Assembly: GCF_019059575.1 (NCBI RefSeq)
Contig: NW_024881518.1
Span: forward strand, 744,001 to 808,000
From: Amphibalanus amphitrite
Lineage: Eukaryota > Arthropoda > Thecostraca > Balanomorpha > Balanidae
DNA: 64,000 nt
Direction: 5' to 3'
Shown: piece by piece, positions 9,649 to 21,225 of the stretch
Layout: the number at the start of each line of letters is the position of its first letter
Position numbering within the stretch: the first letter of the stretch is position 1
The notes under the pieces: generated by a model
What the model was told of the DNA's origin: nothing
The model's input: only the letters and a program-made list of their open reading frames with translations
The model's database searches: none
Translations under genes and position numbers: made by a program

Positions 9649-10825
9649 TCAGCGAACGCGTGAAACATATATGAACTCCGCCTCGAGCTGATTAAACAGG
9701 TCTAAGCAGGGCTGGGAGGGGATCGTGAGTCCGCCGGCCGCACTGCGCAGTCGAGTCCAGAGCGTCTGAACTGGCGCGTCCTCAGATGCCATCGCTAGCG
9801 CGCCGAAGCTGGGGCCGCATTTTCTGGCGATGTAGCCGGCCAGACGCGCCATTACACCTTCGGTGGCCGGCACACCAGTCTCAGCGTCCAGCGCCGCTGA
9901 GGGCGGCCAGACGCGCCATTACACCTTCGGTGGCCGGCACACCAGTCTCAGCGTCCAGCGCCGCTGAGGGCGCAGGCGGTATATGCACTGTCTCGGCCTC
10001 CCGCAGTAGCTGCGCCCTCTCCTGCTCCGCCTCCTCCTCTGCGTCCGGGGCTGGCTCGTCAGGAACGGGCTCCAGGCTCTCCGTCCCCTCAGGTACTGAA
10101 CTTCTTGGGGTGGCTCAGGGCATACCGCCTCCAGCACACCATCTGCGCCTGGTCGGCTTGGTCCTCGTCTGCCTCCGGCTCTGCCCCCGCCTCCACCTCC
10201 GCCGCTGGTACCGGGAGCGCCGCGGGTGAGCGACTCTTAATCTGCACGCCGTGGGCCCGTGACGCGCAAGCTGGATCAGAGTGAACAGGCGGAGGCGCCC
10301 CTTCACCTCTGTCGTCGTGGGGTTGGGGCTTCCGCCGCCAGAGCCGCGGATGTGGCTAAACGAGCCCTAAAGCCGGTCCTGGGTGACGTGGCGGAGCAGC
10401 AGTTAACAGTCCGGGCCAAAACGCTGCTGCACGTCAGCGAGCAGACCCCGCTCCACCTTCACTGTCACTACTAGACCCTTCTGGAACGGGAGGTGACCAG
10501 CTGAGCCGAATTGCAGTCTCTCCACCTCTTCCACCAGCTTAGAGAGGGCGTCCTCCTGCCCGGGAGTGCCGGAGTAGCCTCTCCGCAGTGTTTTGGCGTC
10601 CCTCGGATGGCCGCTGTTGAGGACGTCCATGCCGCTGTCAATGGTGAAGAGGAAGGCTGTATCTTTCTCATTTCCGGGCATGTACCGAGTACGTCTGTGC
10701 GGCCAGACCGCACGAAGTAGACAGCAGCTCGTAGGCGGGCCGGACTTTCTGTCGCACCATTCCGGAGACCTGACAACAAATAGGTAAAAAATGTGTCGGA
10801 GTTTCTCAATGTTGTGGCCTTTCAC
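9649..10825 (-). pseudogene. P-element-type (THAP9-like) transposase relic
   Basis: Read on the minus strand, the P-element transposase blocks appear in order but in broken frames. From 10825: DSGMDVLNS, then LPFQKGLVVTV, then GLLADVQQRFGPD. An in-frame TAA (10405-10403) and TAG (10369-10367) interrupt the next block, LLLRHVTQDRL and GSFSHIRGSGGGSPNPTTTE, the family's TQDxLExxFSxIR...GG...P motif. Then comes an acidic low-complexity stretch, and finally LAGYIARKCG and GGLTIPSQPC...LEAEF, the C-terminal block ending at 9649. A 67-bp tandem duplication (9838-9971) shifts the frame just before LAGYIARK. The transposase joins and cuts element ends using GTP in intact members. No THAP zinc finger or inverted repeats were found. 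Clearly non-functional. Confidence 0.75.
9838..9971. repeat. 67-bp tandem duplication inside the transposase relic
   Basis: Two exact or near-exact copies at 9838-9904 and 9905-9971 (starting GGCCAGACGCGCCATTACAC). Since 67 is not a multiple of 3, it breaks the reading frame between the acidic region and the LAGYIARK block. Confidence 0.9.
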
Positions 10826-11610
10826 GTTACGCTCACGCTTAAATTATTGTCTTAAAGGATACGATGCGAGGCAATTAGGACGGCATAACATAATGCGTTT
10901 CTATGCGGCGCAGCATGACACGGCACACTCCATACAGGTAGAGGTTCAGCCGCGGAGCGTGTAGTTACAAAAAGAAATAAACAAATAAATCCCAACCTTT
11001 ACCCAGCAAAAACACTTAATTTATACTTTTTCTTGCAGAACAATATTGTCAATGGCGTGGACAAAGGGCATAACAAAAGGGCAGTAAGTATCATGAGCCT
11101 GTTGACGCTGCAGCACCCCTATAAAACAAATAATCGAGAACAACAGGCATCATGGTACCCATCTTTCTTTCAGAAACTGTGCAATCACTGAGCAACTCTA
11201 AATTTAATAAGTAAAATGGTATTTTCTTATGTGTAACTGACAACTGTACATACTTTTATTCAAGTTGCATTGAATCAATGCTTCCAAAAAAATAGTTGAT
11301 GGACAAGAAAGTAACATGCATATTGGTCACTACTCACTAGCACAATTTTAATGCAGGTAAAATGTTTTGCCTAATGGTCTAGTCATCCTGTGTACAAAGC
11401 ATGCAAGATTTATTAGTCTTCCAAACAATCACAGCAGTATTAAGGCAGAGCTAAGTCTGGAAAAGGTAAATGTACATACTTACGCATTGATTCTGGGACC
11501 TGGTGTTTGAAAGCTGGCATCTTCGCATCCATCGACAGTCCACCTCTGGTGAGGCGAGACGTTCACCACCACAGGACCTTGGAGCGCAGAGCTGCTCTGG
11601 CTGGCCACGC
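10826..11610. other. AT-rich spacer
   Basis: No gene, RNA or repeat recognised. Confidence 0.4.
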
Positions 11611-11821
11611 CCAGACTGAAAAAAATACACATGCCAAATATGTTCGGCGAAATGGCAGAATTGCGCCAAAAATTTCAGCACAAGTCTCAGCCTGGCGTAA
11701 TTTTGCATGCGCTGAATTCAGCGCATGGTGGCCGCTGAATTTTTCGGCGCACGGCTGCAGCAGAATTTTACTGTGAATGGTGGTCACTAAATTTTTCAGC
11801 ACGCTGGTAAATCTAGCAGCA
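11611..11821 (+). repeat. Interspersed repeat, copy 1
   Basis: A segment of about 210 bp (CCAGACTG... to ...CTAGCAGC) is repeated in reverse orientation at 52093-52297. Shared blocks include TATTCGGC/GTTCGGCG, GCATGCGCTGAATTC and GCGGCCGC/GTGGCCGC. No coding frame is conserved between copies. The element class is unknown. Confidence 0.6.
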
Positions 11822-13639
11822 GACTCATCCTGCGAGCGGGTCTGAAGAGGGTCTGAACTTCCGGCCAGGGGCTTGTTTTATTGGGGCTTACATTTGCGCC
11901 TCTATGTTGTACTCTTAAAGGCAGGGAACCCCAAACAGGTGAGTTTGAGTTGAACAGGTGAGTTCTTTGATGTTTCACAGCACGACCCCGGCTTTCAGCG
12001 CAAATGATGCACAAATTTCAGCTCAAAATTGCTTGCATTGAATTTCAGCGGGTGGTTAATATAAATATCATACCTACTGAACCAAAACTCCACCACAATT
12101 CAAAGAAATAACTAGCTTTTACCACAAATCAACATTAGCACCGAGACTGATATATGTTTACATTACATTTTTCCCATTACCAACAAGGTCAAGTTTACGT
12201 AAAAGTAGTAAATTGTTTCACTCAAATTTTGATGACGTCAATTTTTTTTTAAAGATATGCACAGCATCGACAACAACATGAATTATTTAATAATTCAAAT
12301 TGCTAATTAAATAAAGATTTAAAATTAAACGAAAACACAAAAAGCACCACAAAACTGTAATGAAATAATAAATACGTCATATATTGTAAAAAGTATCCTC
12401 ATGCAAAAAGCATGCGCCAGAGATGCCTTTGCTGCGCATTATCCGTCACAAATCCTGGGCTGCCAAATGACCATATCCTGTACATTTATCCATGTTCTAG
12501 CCCTACTAGGGCCCAGGAGGAGTGCCCTTCCCCCGCCCCCCTTCAACCGCCAGCGTCTCGGTTTTGTGGCTCACCGCATTCGTTGATGGCGTCAACAGTC
12601 CCATATTTGTACCTATATCTTCTCATTCTTTCTCGTCGCGCACTATCACAAAATCAGCTTTCACAATGATCTCAGAAATCAAATGCTCTGCAAATCATTG
12701 TGAAAACCAGTCTCGGTCAAGCGGGAGTAGTGACGGCGTCGCTTTCGGGCGCTTCCGACGGTAGTCGTCCACTTCCGGTTCGTGTCCGGTCCTCAGTTTC
12801 CGGCGGAAGTCTGGGCTGTGGGCGACTCGGCTCGGCGTCCGATAGCCATCCCTCCGTGGTGGTGTTCCTCAGCGATGGTGAAACCAGAGCCTGTGAGAAG
12901 ACGGTGGATGTGGGAATGTTAACATAGCAGGGATATGCTTCAGCTTGTGTGATTCTTTTCCTCAAGAATGACTTATTGGACTAGGCTATTGTAATGCCGC
13001 TAGCTGAATGGTAGCTAGTTCATCCACGCAAGCACAGATGTCGCTAGTGCCACATCAACGTCGAACGGTTCCCGTTCCACCCCACAGATGTCGCCACCAC
13101 CGACCCATCACGTGCTAACGGTGCCGTGTCGACCAAGATTACTTTACTACTCAGGTTGGTTCACTAGGGAAATAAAGGCGCCGTAGCTACGTCACGGATT
13201 TGGTAGCAATCTGGTAGCAATTTTTGCAGACATCAATGGCGCACGTGTTGTTTGATCGTCGCCATTACTATTTTACTGCACTATTTTGTTATTTCACTGC
13301 AATGTATTGTACATTACATTTGAAAATTAAAATAAAGAAATATTCGTAACCCAGCAAGTCAGTTATTCTTTGAGGCAGCACTCTGTCAGCATTGAGCCTT
13401 CAGAATGTGTCATTTGATAGACTTTCCCACATTTTCTACTCTTGTGGAAAACTTTCTTAGTCATCAAAAATGTATGCACATATGAATAATTAGAACTTCA
13501 TTTTCAAAGTTTTTTACACATTACATTATCATAAGGCTACCTGTCCATTTCGTCCAACCAATTAAATATTCATCCAGCAGAAGGCAGGTACCTCTGAGAA
13601 GGTACTGATATTTCTTATCTACACCAATATTTCAGGAAA
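11822..13639. other. Spacer with a moderately CpG-rich patch (about 12500-12930)
   Basis: ORFs in the CpG-rich patch overlap in several frames without conserved motifs. A TGACGTCA octamer is at 12233. The phrase GGTAGCAATCTGGTAGCAAT near 13200 recurs with one change near 14713. No gene is supported. Confidence 0.35.
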
Positions 13640-13870
13640 ATGACAGAGACTGAGAAGCTATTAAAACTTCAGCGTATGAAAGGGATGTTATGGCCTATGC
13701 ACATTGAAAAACATCAGATAATGCTTTTGAACCATCTCATTCACCAGCACACATCAATCCGGCTCCTGGCTTCTGTCAAGGAAACATTGCAAAATAATGC
13801 ATTATTTTATTTCATTGACCACCTTGCAAAAGACAAACAGCAAACACATCACCACCAAAAACAAAAATAG
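13640..13870 (+). CDS. Candidate exon, unknown protein
   Basis: A 76-codon ORF (MTETEKLLKLQRMKGMLW...) follows a good splice-acceptor-like sequence (CAATATTTCAG, ending at 13634) and reads as ordinary amphipathic protein (KHQIMLLNHLIHQHTSIRLL) until a His/Gln/Lys-rich end and stop. A donor-like CAG|GTAGGT lies just after the stop at about 13878. No domain is recognised and it could be chance. The frame is far less GC-biased than most ORFs here. Confidence 0.25.
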   Translation: MTETEKLLKLQRMKGMLWPMHIEKHQIMLLNHLIHQHTSIRLLASVKETLQNNALFYFIDHLAKDKQQTHHHQKQK

Positions 13871-15040
13871 TCAACAGGTAGGTACCAGCTGATCTAGCCG
13901 TGCTGCGTCATGTGTCTTTGAAAAACTTGAGCAGTCAGGGTTGAATAAACACCCCAAACTTAGCCATTCATGCATGAACAAGTGCAAATTCTGGTCGAGC
14001 ATTTTAATAAAAATGAAACTAACAGCATTGTAGGTTACAATTATAAAAGATAATTACAGAAAAAGACAGCAGAGCTTACTCTACAAGGCATAACCATTAA
14101 TTTTATAACTGACATCCAAATTCGCATCTCCGAAGTTTAACCCACCTACCAGCCACCTGCACATTTCTGCGCACATGTGCTGCGCAGTGTGCACAGTCAC
14201 TACACATTACACAATTATGAGAATTAAAATAGTTTAAACAATCAAGCAAGTCAGGACTGGTATGCAGATTCACAAGTTCTCTCAACATCTTCAATTACCA
14301 ACAATCAAGAGCACCTTGTGATCTTAGTAACTCCGCAGATCCATCTTCTGTTCTCCATTTTCAGTTTTCAATTGAAATATAAGTTCCATCTGGGAGACAC
14401 ATGTTGCATCATTATGTTTAAACAATTATTATGCTTGAACTATTGGTTTTTCATGTGAACTTCACTTCAAAAGTTGATTCAATTTTTAAAGTTGATAAAT
14501 GCTACGATCACGGCGCACCAAATCACGGATAACTTGAAAATAACCAAGCAAAAGCCACATTCTTCAGCAAACTATGAGAGCTATCTGATCCATGCTGCGT
14601 TGAAATAATTGAAAATCGCCAAAATAAGTCAAAATATGACAATTAAATTAATATAAACGTTACAAAACTCTGATTTGTGAGGCAATGCGCAACAGAAATG
14701 CGAGGGAATATGGTAGTAATCTGGTAGCAATTATGAAGGATTTCCCCTGTCTCTGATAAAAAACACTTGAAACAAATTTTTCAACGCAGAGGAAATCCTT
14801 CATTATGAGTTGCAGGGACCATTTGATTGGCCCATTTTAGATAAATATAGGCCGAATGTTTCGATTTCAACCCCATTTATCGTAATGAGACGAATCCATT
14901 GGCTCAGTGGTACGTCTTTTGAACACATGTAGGCCTTAGATTTCTCCTTAGCCCCGCCTGAAACACACCATGCTTTGCATGCATTTCTATGGGTGAAGGA
15001 AAATTCATGCGCCGTGATGACGTCACGGTAAAGGAATTCT
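13871..15040. other. AT-rich spacer
   Basis: A short hairpin-like pair (GAAGGATTTCCCCTG near 14735 and CAGAGGAAATCCTTC near 14787) is present. A TGACGTCA octamer is at 15018. No gene is seen. Confidence 0.35.
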
Positions 15041-15780
15041 GAAGCTTGTGAACGGGGGCTGGTGTCGACGGCTGGCCAGGGCGGGGCACTGGCGAGCACA
15101 CCAGCGCCCCTGGCGGCCGTCAGTCGAACCACACCTGCCGCCTGGCCGCGCCGCCTCCGCCGCGGGGCGCCGTTTTTGCCCGAGTTTGTTTGGACTGGGC
15201 TCCCTTCCGGCCAGACGGTGTCAGGCCGCCGGCGAACCAAACTCATCGCACAGACACCACCGCGGCCTACGCATCTCTAGCGGCCTCGCCGCCTCACAAA
15301 GAACCTAGATTTATAGAGAGCCTCATCCAACATACAGCTGACGCAGAGGGAAGCGACGAGCGACTCGACGCGGTCCCTCCATACAACGACTTCCTTCGCC
15401 ACATCCCTGCACATGTGTCCCTTCTTCCCGCCCTACAATTGGTCCTATTCATGTCACGTAAGATTCTCGTTTCCATTGTCCCATCCCGTCCCATCGTCCC
15501 GCAGGGATATCGCAGCGCCCCGCCACCACATTCCTCTCCGCGCGGCCCCGGACCCGCCCGGTCGGGTCGTCGCCTCCGCGCGGAAGGTCGCCGAGGCCGA
15601 GGAACGCCGTCTGACCGGTGTGTGCCGACCGGTCCGGCGGCCGTCGTTCAGGAATGCGCCGCCGCCACCGCCGCTGTCGCTCCGAGCTCGCACCGAAGGC
15701 TCGCACCTGACTGACGGCAGTGACAAGCCGCAAGGAACCCGGGGTTGCCAAGAACGTGGAAGAGGTTGAAGTCATCAAAA
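15041..15780. promoter_or_regulatory. CpG-rich island, possible promoter
   Basis: Dense CpG with open frames on both strands that overlap each other, which is what high GC alone produces. No TATA/initiator pair or conserved domain was found. A promoter role is inferred from composition only. Confidence 0.3.
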
Positions 15781-16730
15781 ATGTAGCGTCGAAACCATAG
15801 AGGATTTTTTACTCCGGAAACGTATAAATGAGCCACAAAAAAAGGGCATCGATTCAGTTTTTGGAGAGCTCAGCCCCCAGAGGCCAGAAGAAACCCCCGA
15901 ACCAGCCTGAAACTCCAGATGAAAGAAGCTCAGCAGCTGAACGTAGAAGAGCCATCTTGCTGAAGAGCCTCACAGAAGGCATCATTCAACGGAAAGGACG
16001 ACGGTCTTCGGAACGAGCAAGGGGAAGTTGTAGAACGCGTCAGCAGCTCACAACTATCGATTTAAGCTGAACCCAGAGTCCTGAACATGCCGAAGAACAC
16101 TCGCCTTTAACAAGCTTCCACAAAGACAAGCCTTAAGGTGTTAAACCTTTCCACGCTCACGAGAAGACAGCAATCTGGACCACATCCAAACCTTGGCGAT
16201 GTCCAAATCTTCGCCACGCCCACTATCATCTGCTGTCATCCTTTATCCATCTTATGTTCCACCCTTCGCGCCACTACCACCTCATTTCCCGTATCCTATC
16301 CACTGCCATTTACACCTGTATCGCATCTACCACAAGACGCTCCGGGACACTCCTCATTATCCCGTCTTATACGGATAACGGAGCTCTCATCCGTCCGGAA
16401 TCCAAATCCGCCACAGAGACCGGACGTTCACCGTACAGAACCAGCTGGCCGCGAAGGATTACCGTTGTCCATCACACCACGCTGACAGAGTAACAGACAG
16501 GCCTGCGGAACGACAGGCGGACGAACAGCTGTCCGCGAGGGTCGCGGAGAAGTGTCTACAGGCGGGGGAGGTTGGAAACCGAAGGCGGAGGGTGAGAGAG
16601 GAGGGTGGAAGGAAGTGGTGATAAGAGGAGATGAAAAGGAAGTGCTCGGACGATGGGTGGAAGGAGGACGGAGGTGATGGTAGGAGTTAATAAAGCGGCA
16701 AAGTCGTGGAATTAACCTGATTCAAAGCAC
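15781..16730. other. Unassigned region with two weak plus-strand ORFs
   Basis: ORFs at 15828-16070 and 16138-16485 are basic or Pro/Ser-rich with no known motif. From about 16560 the sequence is purine-rich and contains AATAAA at 16688. They may be untranslated or repeat DNA. Confidence 0.25.
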
Positions 16731-16799
16731 AGCACGTTCATGGAACCACTTCTCTGTATACATCTTGCAAGGACAATGGCCCTTCTGACCGTTATCCCG

Positions 16800-17500
16800 C
16801 TCCCCAGCATCAGCGCGCGTATAACGACGTCCAGTCGAGGCTCGAGCAGGCGGCGCCGGGGTCCACGGCCTCACCCCTCCTGCATTCCTGCACCTGCCCC
16901 GGCACAGCTCTCGTCTCAGCTGCGGCGTATCGCGTTACGTGACTACGTCACAGCATCGGCGCGGCCAGCCGCATGACCAGCCCGCACCAGCCGCGTTCTG
17001 CGGCCGCCGCCGACGGGCATGACTGCAGTCGGCGCCGCCGTGCGTCCGCCGCGCCGCGGCGGCGGCGGCGGCCGGACCCGTCTAACGGGTCACCAGCCGC
17101 GCGGCCGCCACCCGCGGAATGCGGAATCCGCCGCCGGCGCCGCGGGCAGGCCCACGCCGGAATGCTGCCCTCGGCACCGCCGGTATATATAGGCCGTCTG
17201 GCCGCGGCGGCTGGTCAGACGGGTCGGCAGCTGCTCGGCAGCCAGTCAGCTGCTGCTGCCAGCAGGCCGCGGAGTCGGCAGCAGCCAGCCGGCACCCCAG
17301 CCGCTCCCAGACGGCGTATAAATAGTCTGCGACTTTTTGCGGCAGCCAAGCGGAGCAGGGCGGCGTGCAAAAATAGAGCGTGTTCTGCCGGCCGTCGGCG
17401 CACCCGGCAGGGGAGAGACTGGCAGCGGGCCATGTCGAGAGGCGATAGCAAGGTGCAGGAGGAACGTTCGACCGAAATGCTGAGCGGATGTTAAGTGCGA
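16800..17500 (+). promoter_or_regulatory. CpG island with TATA boxes
   Basis: Very CpG-rich sequence includes TATATATA at 17184-17191 with a TCAGA initiator-like site whose A (17217) is 33 bases downstream, and TATAAATA at 17317-17324. The long plus-strand ORF across it (16973-17494) is Arg/Ala/Pro-rich and runs through the TATA boxes, so it is not taken as a gene. A plus-strand promoter is plausible but no first exon can be defined. Confidence 0.4.
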
Positions 17501-18720
17501 ATGAGACCCATTCCAGGGTACACGTCAGTCGCTTACAGATACATCAACGTTCAACTTCGTTCACTTTTATAGTTCAGTTCATTGATAGGATGGAAAGCGC
17601 CGTGGTAATGTTAAATATAAAGCGCAAAATTTAGAACGAACACCATAGCTGCCTGGAATACATTCACCGGAGCGAACGCTGACCCGTTAAGTCGAGCACG
17701 CCCCAGTCAAGACAACGCATGGTCTCCCCCACAGCGCCTCCACAGCCACCGCTAAGCACGCCCCTGCTGGCGGCAGCCCGGTGCCAGGGCGGGGGCGGGG
17801 GCGGCGCCGCCCAGACGGCGTCAGGCCACGCCCCCTCCGCCGGCGCCGGCCCGCCCACCGACACGACGGCAGCCTTTGAAGTTCACATTTCCAGTCGTCT
17901 CACTGACTGACACGCCTGAGGTCGAGCTCACCTAACAACTCAGCTAACACATTGGGATGTATCAAACTAGACCCGTCAATGCGGGGGTCATATCCACAGT
18001 GAGCTCCCGTTCCTCCGTCGATCCGCTCACATATCGGCGAGCTAGGATCTACCACCTCCTCAGCAGCTCAATGCAGCCTTGCAAGGAACCAGTGCTGCCA
18101 TGAGCGTCCTTGGCCAGTGCAGCACACTGCAGAGACAGGCGTTCTCAATGAGTGATGACGTCGCCCAGACTGGCGGCGTTTAGACAGTCTGTCCTTGCTG
18201 CACAGCACAGCCGTGGAGCTAGACGGTCCCGCGAACGACGATAGACAAAACGAGACGACAATCGGAAGAACAAACGACCAAACGAACGGACGAACGAACG
18301 AACGACGAAGACGGCCAACAAAGTCAGTGACCGTCTTCCTTCCCCACCCGGCCGTGAGCCGATGTAACAGAGTTCAGCACGCACCACAGGGACCCTCTGG
18401 GGGATCGGGAGACGGGGGGGGGGGCAGCCCCGACCCGCCGGCGCCGCTCTGATCAGACAGAGGTCAAAGGGCAGCGACAGAGGCCGACCCCTGCCACGTG
18501 TCGCGCGGCATCACAGGGCAGCCGCTGCCGCGGATAGGCCCGGGGGGGGGGGGCAGGTCGCCCGGGAGGGGTATCTCGGGACAAGTGCACCAGTCCGGAC
18601 CTCGTGCCCGGAGGGAGGGCGATAGCGGAGGCGGTCGGTTGGCGACAGTGGAGGACAGGGGCGGCGGGGTCGCCGGAGTAGAGTCGGGCAGTCGAGGAGG
18701 GAAGGCCACGAGATAGAAGA
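17501..18720. other. GC-rich spacer with low-complexity patches
   Basis: Contains an (ACGA)-rich stretch (about 18235-18310) and poly(G) runs near 18415 and 18541. ORFs overlap in several frames without motifs. It may be part of the 5' region of the candidate exon at 18731. Confidence 0.3.
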
Positions 18721-18730
18721 GGAAGATAAA

Positions 18731-18768
18731 ATGCCGGGGAAGGCAGAAAGGCAGGGAGATTCAGCCAG
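18731..18768 (+). CDS. Candidate first coding exon ending at a strong splice donor
   Basis: ATAAAATG opens MPGKAERQGDSA and reaches CCAG|GTAGGT, a near-consensus donor, at 18769. The CpG-rich region upstream fits a promoter. The donor lies within a 137-bp tandem duplication, so it is present twice. No downstream exon could be linked and the protein is unknown. Confidence 0.25.
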
Positions 18769-19035
18769 GTAGGTGGAGTTCATTGCTCCCGAGGTCGGCA
18801 ACTTGGAAAGTGTGCCGAGAACTGCACTAAAGGAACCCCCGCTACGAATATACGACGTGAAAGCAAAAGCGACGAAAATGCTTGAAAAGAAACAATAACA
18901 GCCAGGTAGGTGGAGTTCATTGCTCCCGAGGTCGGCAACTTGGAAAGTGTGCCGAGAACTGCACTAAAAGAACCCCCGCTACGAATATACGACGTGAAAG
19001 CAAAAGCGACGAAAATGCTCGAAAAGAAACAATAA
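18762..19035. repeat. 137-bp tandem duplication
   Basis: Copies at 18762-18898 and 18899-19035 differ at about two positions (AAGG/AAAG and CTTG/CTCG). Both begin with CAGCCAGGTAGGTGG, a splice-donor-like sequence. High identity means a recent event. Confidence 0.9.
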
Positions 19036-19193
19036 TCAGTGGGTAACTAACGAGCATCCCCTAGTTGTTTTTTTTTTTTTTTGAGTCATGAATCATTCAG
19101 GAAAAATAAAATATGCGGAACGGTATAGGTAAAGATGCACGGGAAATACTTTGGCATGACCTGATAACCTACTCGAGGTGAGGTCAAGCCTAC

Positions 19194-19433
19194 CGACCGA
19201 AAAAATCGGCGGCTGCAGTTATTTTTAAGCCTAAAAAATCGCCCACAAGAGCAGTTTTAAGGCAGTCTTTTTCATCAAGACTGCTGAGAAAACACATCAT
19301 CCAGCCCTACCGAAATTTTTCATATCAACGTTTAACTTTTGCGTGGTTGGTGAAACTTTAAGACGACATTTAGGCCTAAAAAATGAGACGGCGATTTTTC
19401 TGTTGGTTAAATTTTCGGTTGACCTTTCTATGG
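19194..19433. repeat. Imperfect inverted repeat, possible small MITE
   Basis: ACCGACCGAAAAAATCGGCG...AAGCCTAAAAAATCG at the left is mirrored by TAGGCCTAAAAAATGAGACGGCGATTTTT...TTCGGTTGACC at the right. A loop of about 130 bp lies between. No target duplication was identified. Confidence 0.4.
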
Positions 19434-19549
19434 TCGGATGCTTAGAAAGAAAAAAATGACAGCTCACCCCGCTGTATCGACAGCGCTCCGATTTTGCAGC
19501 GGCTGCAGGCTCAGTCCGATGAATCTCAACTCTGCTTGAAGCTCCGTCT

Positions 19550-20520
19550 AGACTGCCAGCAACTGTTCAGCAGCGCCATATCCGAGCAAACCAACGCGCT
19601 GTAGACGTAGCGAGCCAACCGCTGGACTGATGCTCAGTAAACCAGTTAAAATTGTCCAGTGCCGCTAACCAGACGTTGTCAGATCGCTGGTTTCTTCCGC
19701 GGCTTGGCACTCGCGCAGCGTTGGCCCAGCGCACAGGCCCCCGTCGGCGAAACAGTCTCAGCCAGAAATTCGTTTCCTGCACTTGTCTATACCGGCACCT
19801 CCTCTCCATCGAGGAAGTCCTCTCATATCTCCTTCCACACATCTGTACACTATTCACAGAGCACCTTTCACAGCCGTCACAGCCACCTCCGCCGCCGCCC
19901 AGCCCCGCCGGAGCGGCGGACCGTCGGCGGCCCGCCCTGCCCCTCCACCGTTCCGCCGAGCACTGATCCCGCTCCACCAGGGGGCGGCGGCGGCCGGCAG
20001 GGGCGGCACCGCTGACCACGTGGCCACGCGGCGGCGGCGGCGGCGGCGGCGGAGCGGGCAGGGTGGTCGCTCGGCCGACAGCCGCCAGCCGCAGGGCGCG
20101 CCGGCGCGCTACACTCCTGTCCGAAACATAGCACACGGCACACCAGCCGGCGCGACTGCCCTGACACACCTCGCGCCAGCACACCTCGCCACGGTGCTGT
20201 GCTCGGCAGAGGCGCCGGCACGTGGTCGGCCCCACCATGCACGTGCCCCACGACCACGTGGCGCGCGAAGGGCCATCGGCCGGCGGCGGCCGCTCCCACT
20301 CCGGCCCTCTCTCCGCGCCTCCGCCCCTCTGTCCGACAGGGGCGGGCCGCTTCCGGGAGAAACTGTCTAGCGAAGACGGCCGGCCCGCTGTCGGCCCCAC
20401 TACTGGTGAGCGGCAGGGGCCAATGAACGGCCGGCCAGGCCAGGCAGCGGGGCGGGCAACCGAACGAAAAACAACACAGGATGACACATTTCGACTTTTG
20501 AGGGGCATGATAAAGCAAAA
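19550..20520. promoter_or_regulatory. Large CpG island, no supported gene
   Basis: Extremely CpG-rich with a (GGC)n tract near 20027-20052. A 313-codon minus-strand ORF and several plus-strand ORFs overlap it. None has a conserved domain, and their composition (Arg, Pro, Ala, Gly) is what GC-rich DNA gives in any frame. A donor-like CTG|GTGAGC occurs at 20405 on the plus strand. Probably a promoter or 5' region of an unseen gene. Confidence 0.35.
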
Positions 20521-21071
20521 CGTGGCAGTATGATGGGTTCTATGTCAAACGGTTGCAATTCAGTCGCAATGTCAATATGTCGCGCAGTCACCGTGTCAGG
20601 CAGTCAACCGCGGCGGCGGCGGCGGAACTCAAGCCAATCAACCACCAAGCCTGCTCAACCCCTTAAAACTTAAAAGCCCGAAACCCGTTTCTAATATGCT
20701 GCTACGCTAAAATCAAACAGCACGTCGGAACATCACATTATCAACATCAACACACAACCACACAACCGTACGCATACGATCCACGTATGTAGATCACCGC
20801 TGTCGCCCCACAGGCCCCACAACTAGCAGGCGCCGGGCGGACGGGACGGTCGTCACAGTGGGGGAGGAAGCGGACAAAGTGCACCCCTCCACCCCTCCCA
20901 GGCCACATCCGGTGGGGGGGGGGGCGGTCCGGGGCGACAGGCCCGCCGCGGCCCGTGACGGTATGGCACTGTGGTGCGACAGACGCCCTACAGTTGCAGA
21001 GAGGCGGGGGAGGGGCATTGGTAAGGCGTCAGAGAGGGGAGAGGGAGGGAGGGAGAGAGAGAGAGGGGGGG
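20521..21071. other. Spacer
   Basis: GC-rich on the right, ending in a GA-rich low-complexity tract (about 21035-21067). No gene seen. Confidence 0.35.
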
Positions 21072-21225
21072 CAGTAGCGGCGGAGCACATTCAATTAAGG
21101 GGGGGGGGGCACTGCCGACTTTTGGTCCCATTCTTTCCATGCAGCGCCCACGGGGCTAATGTTAAAATGTCAAAATCAAAGGGGGCACGGTGCCCCGGTG
21201 CCCCCCCCCCCTTCCGCTGCCTATG
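21072..21225. mobile_element. Short MITE with CATAGGC(A/G)GCGG ends
   Basis: The right end (GGTGCCCC tract, then TTCCGCTGCCTATG) matches the right end of the element at 28715-30497, and the left (CAGTAGCGGCGGAGCAC, then AATTAAGGGGG) is its inverted counterpart. Only about 154 bp long, so an internally deleted member. The flanking GA-rich sequence prevents a clear target duplication. Confidence 0.5.

Noticed and set aside
16973..17494. 173-codon plus-strand ORF
   Set aside because: Runs through two TATA boxes; composition is that of random GC-rich DNA.
19567..20518. 313- and 213-codon minus-strand ORFs, one with several cysteines
   Set aside because: Overlapping frames in a CpG island, Arg/Pro/Ala/Gly-rich, cysteine spacing fits no zinc finger I know.
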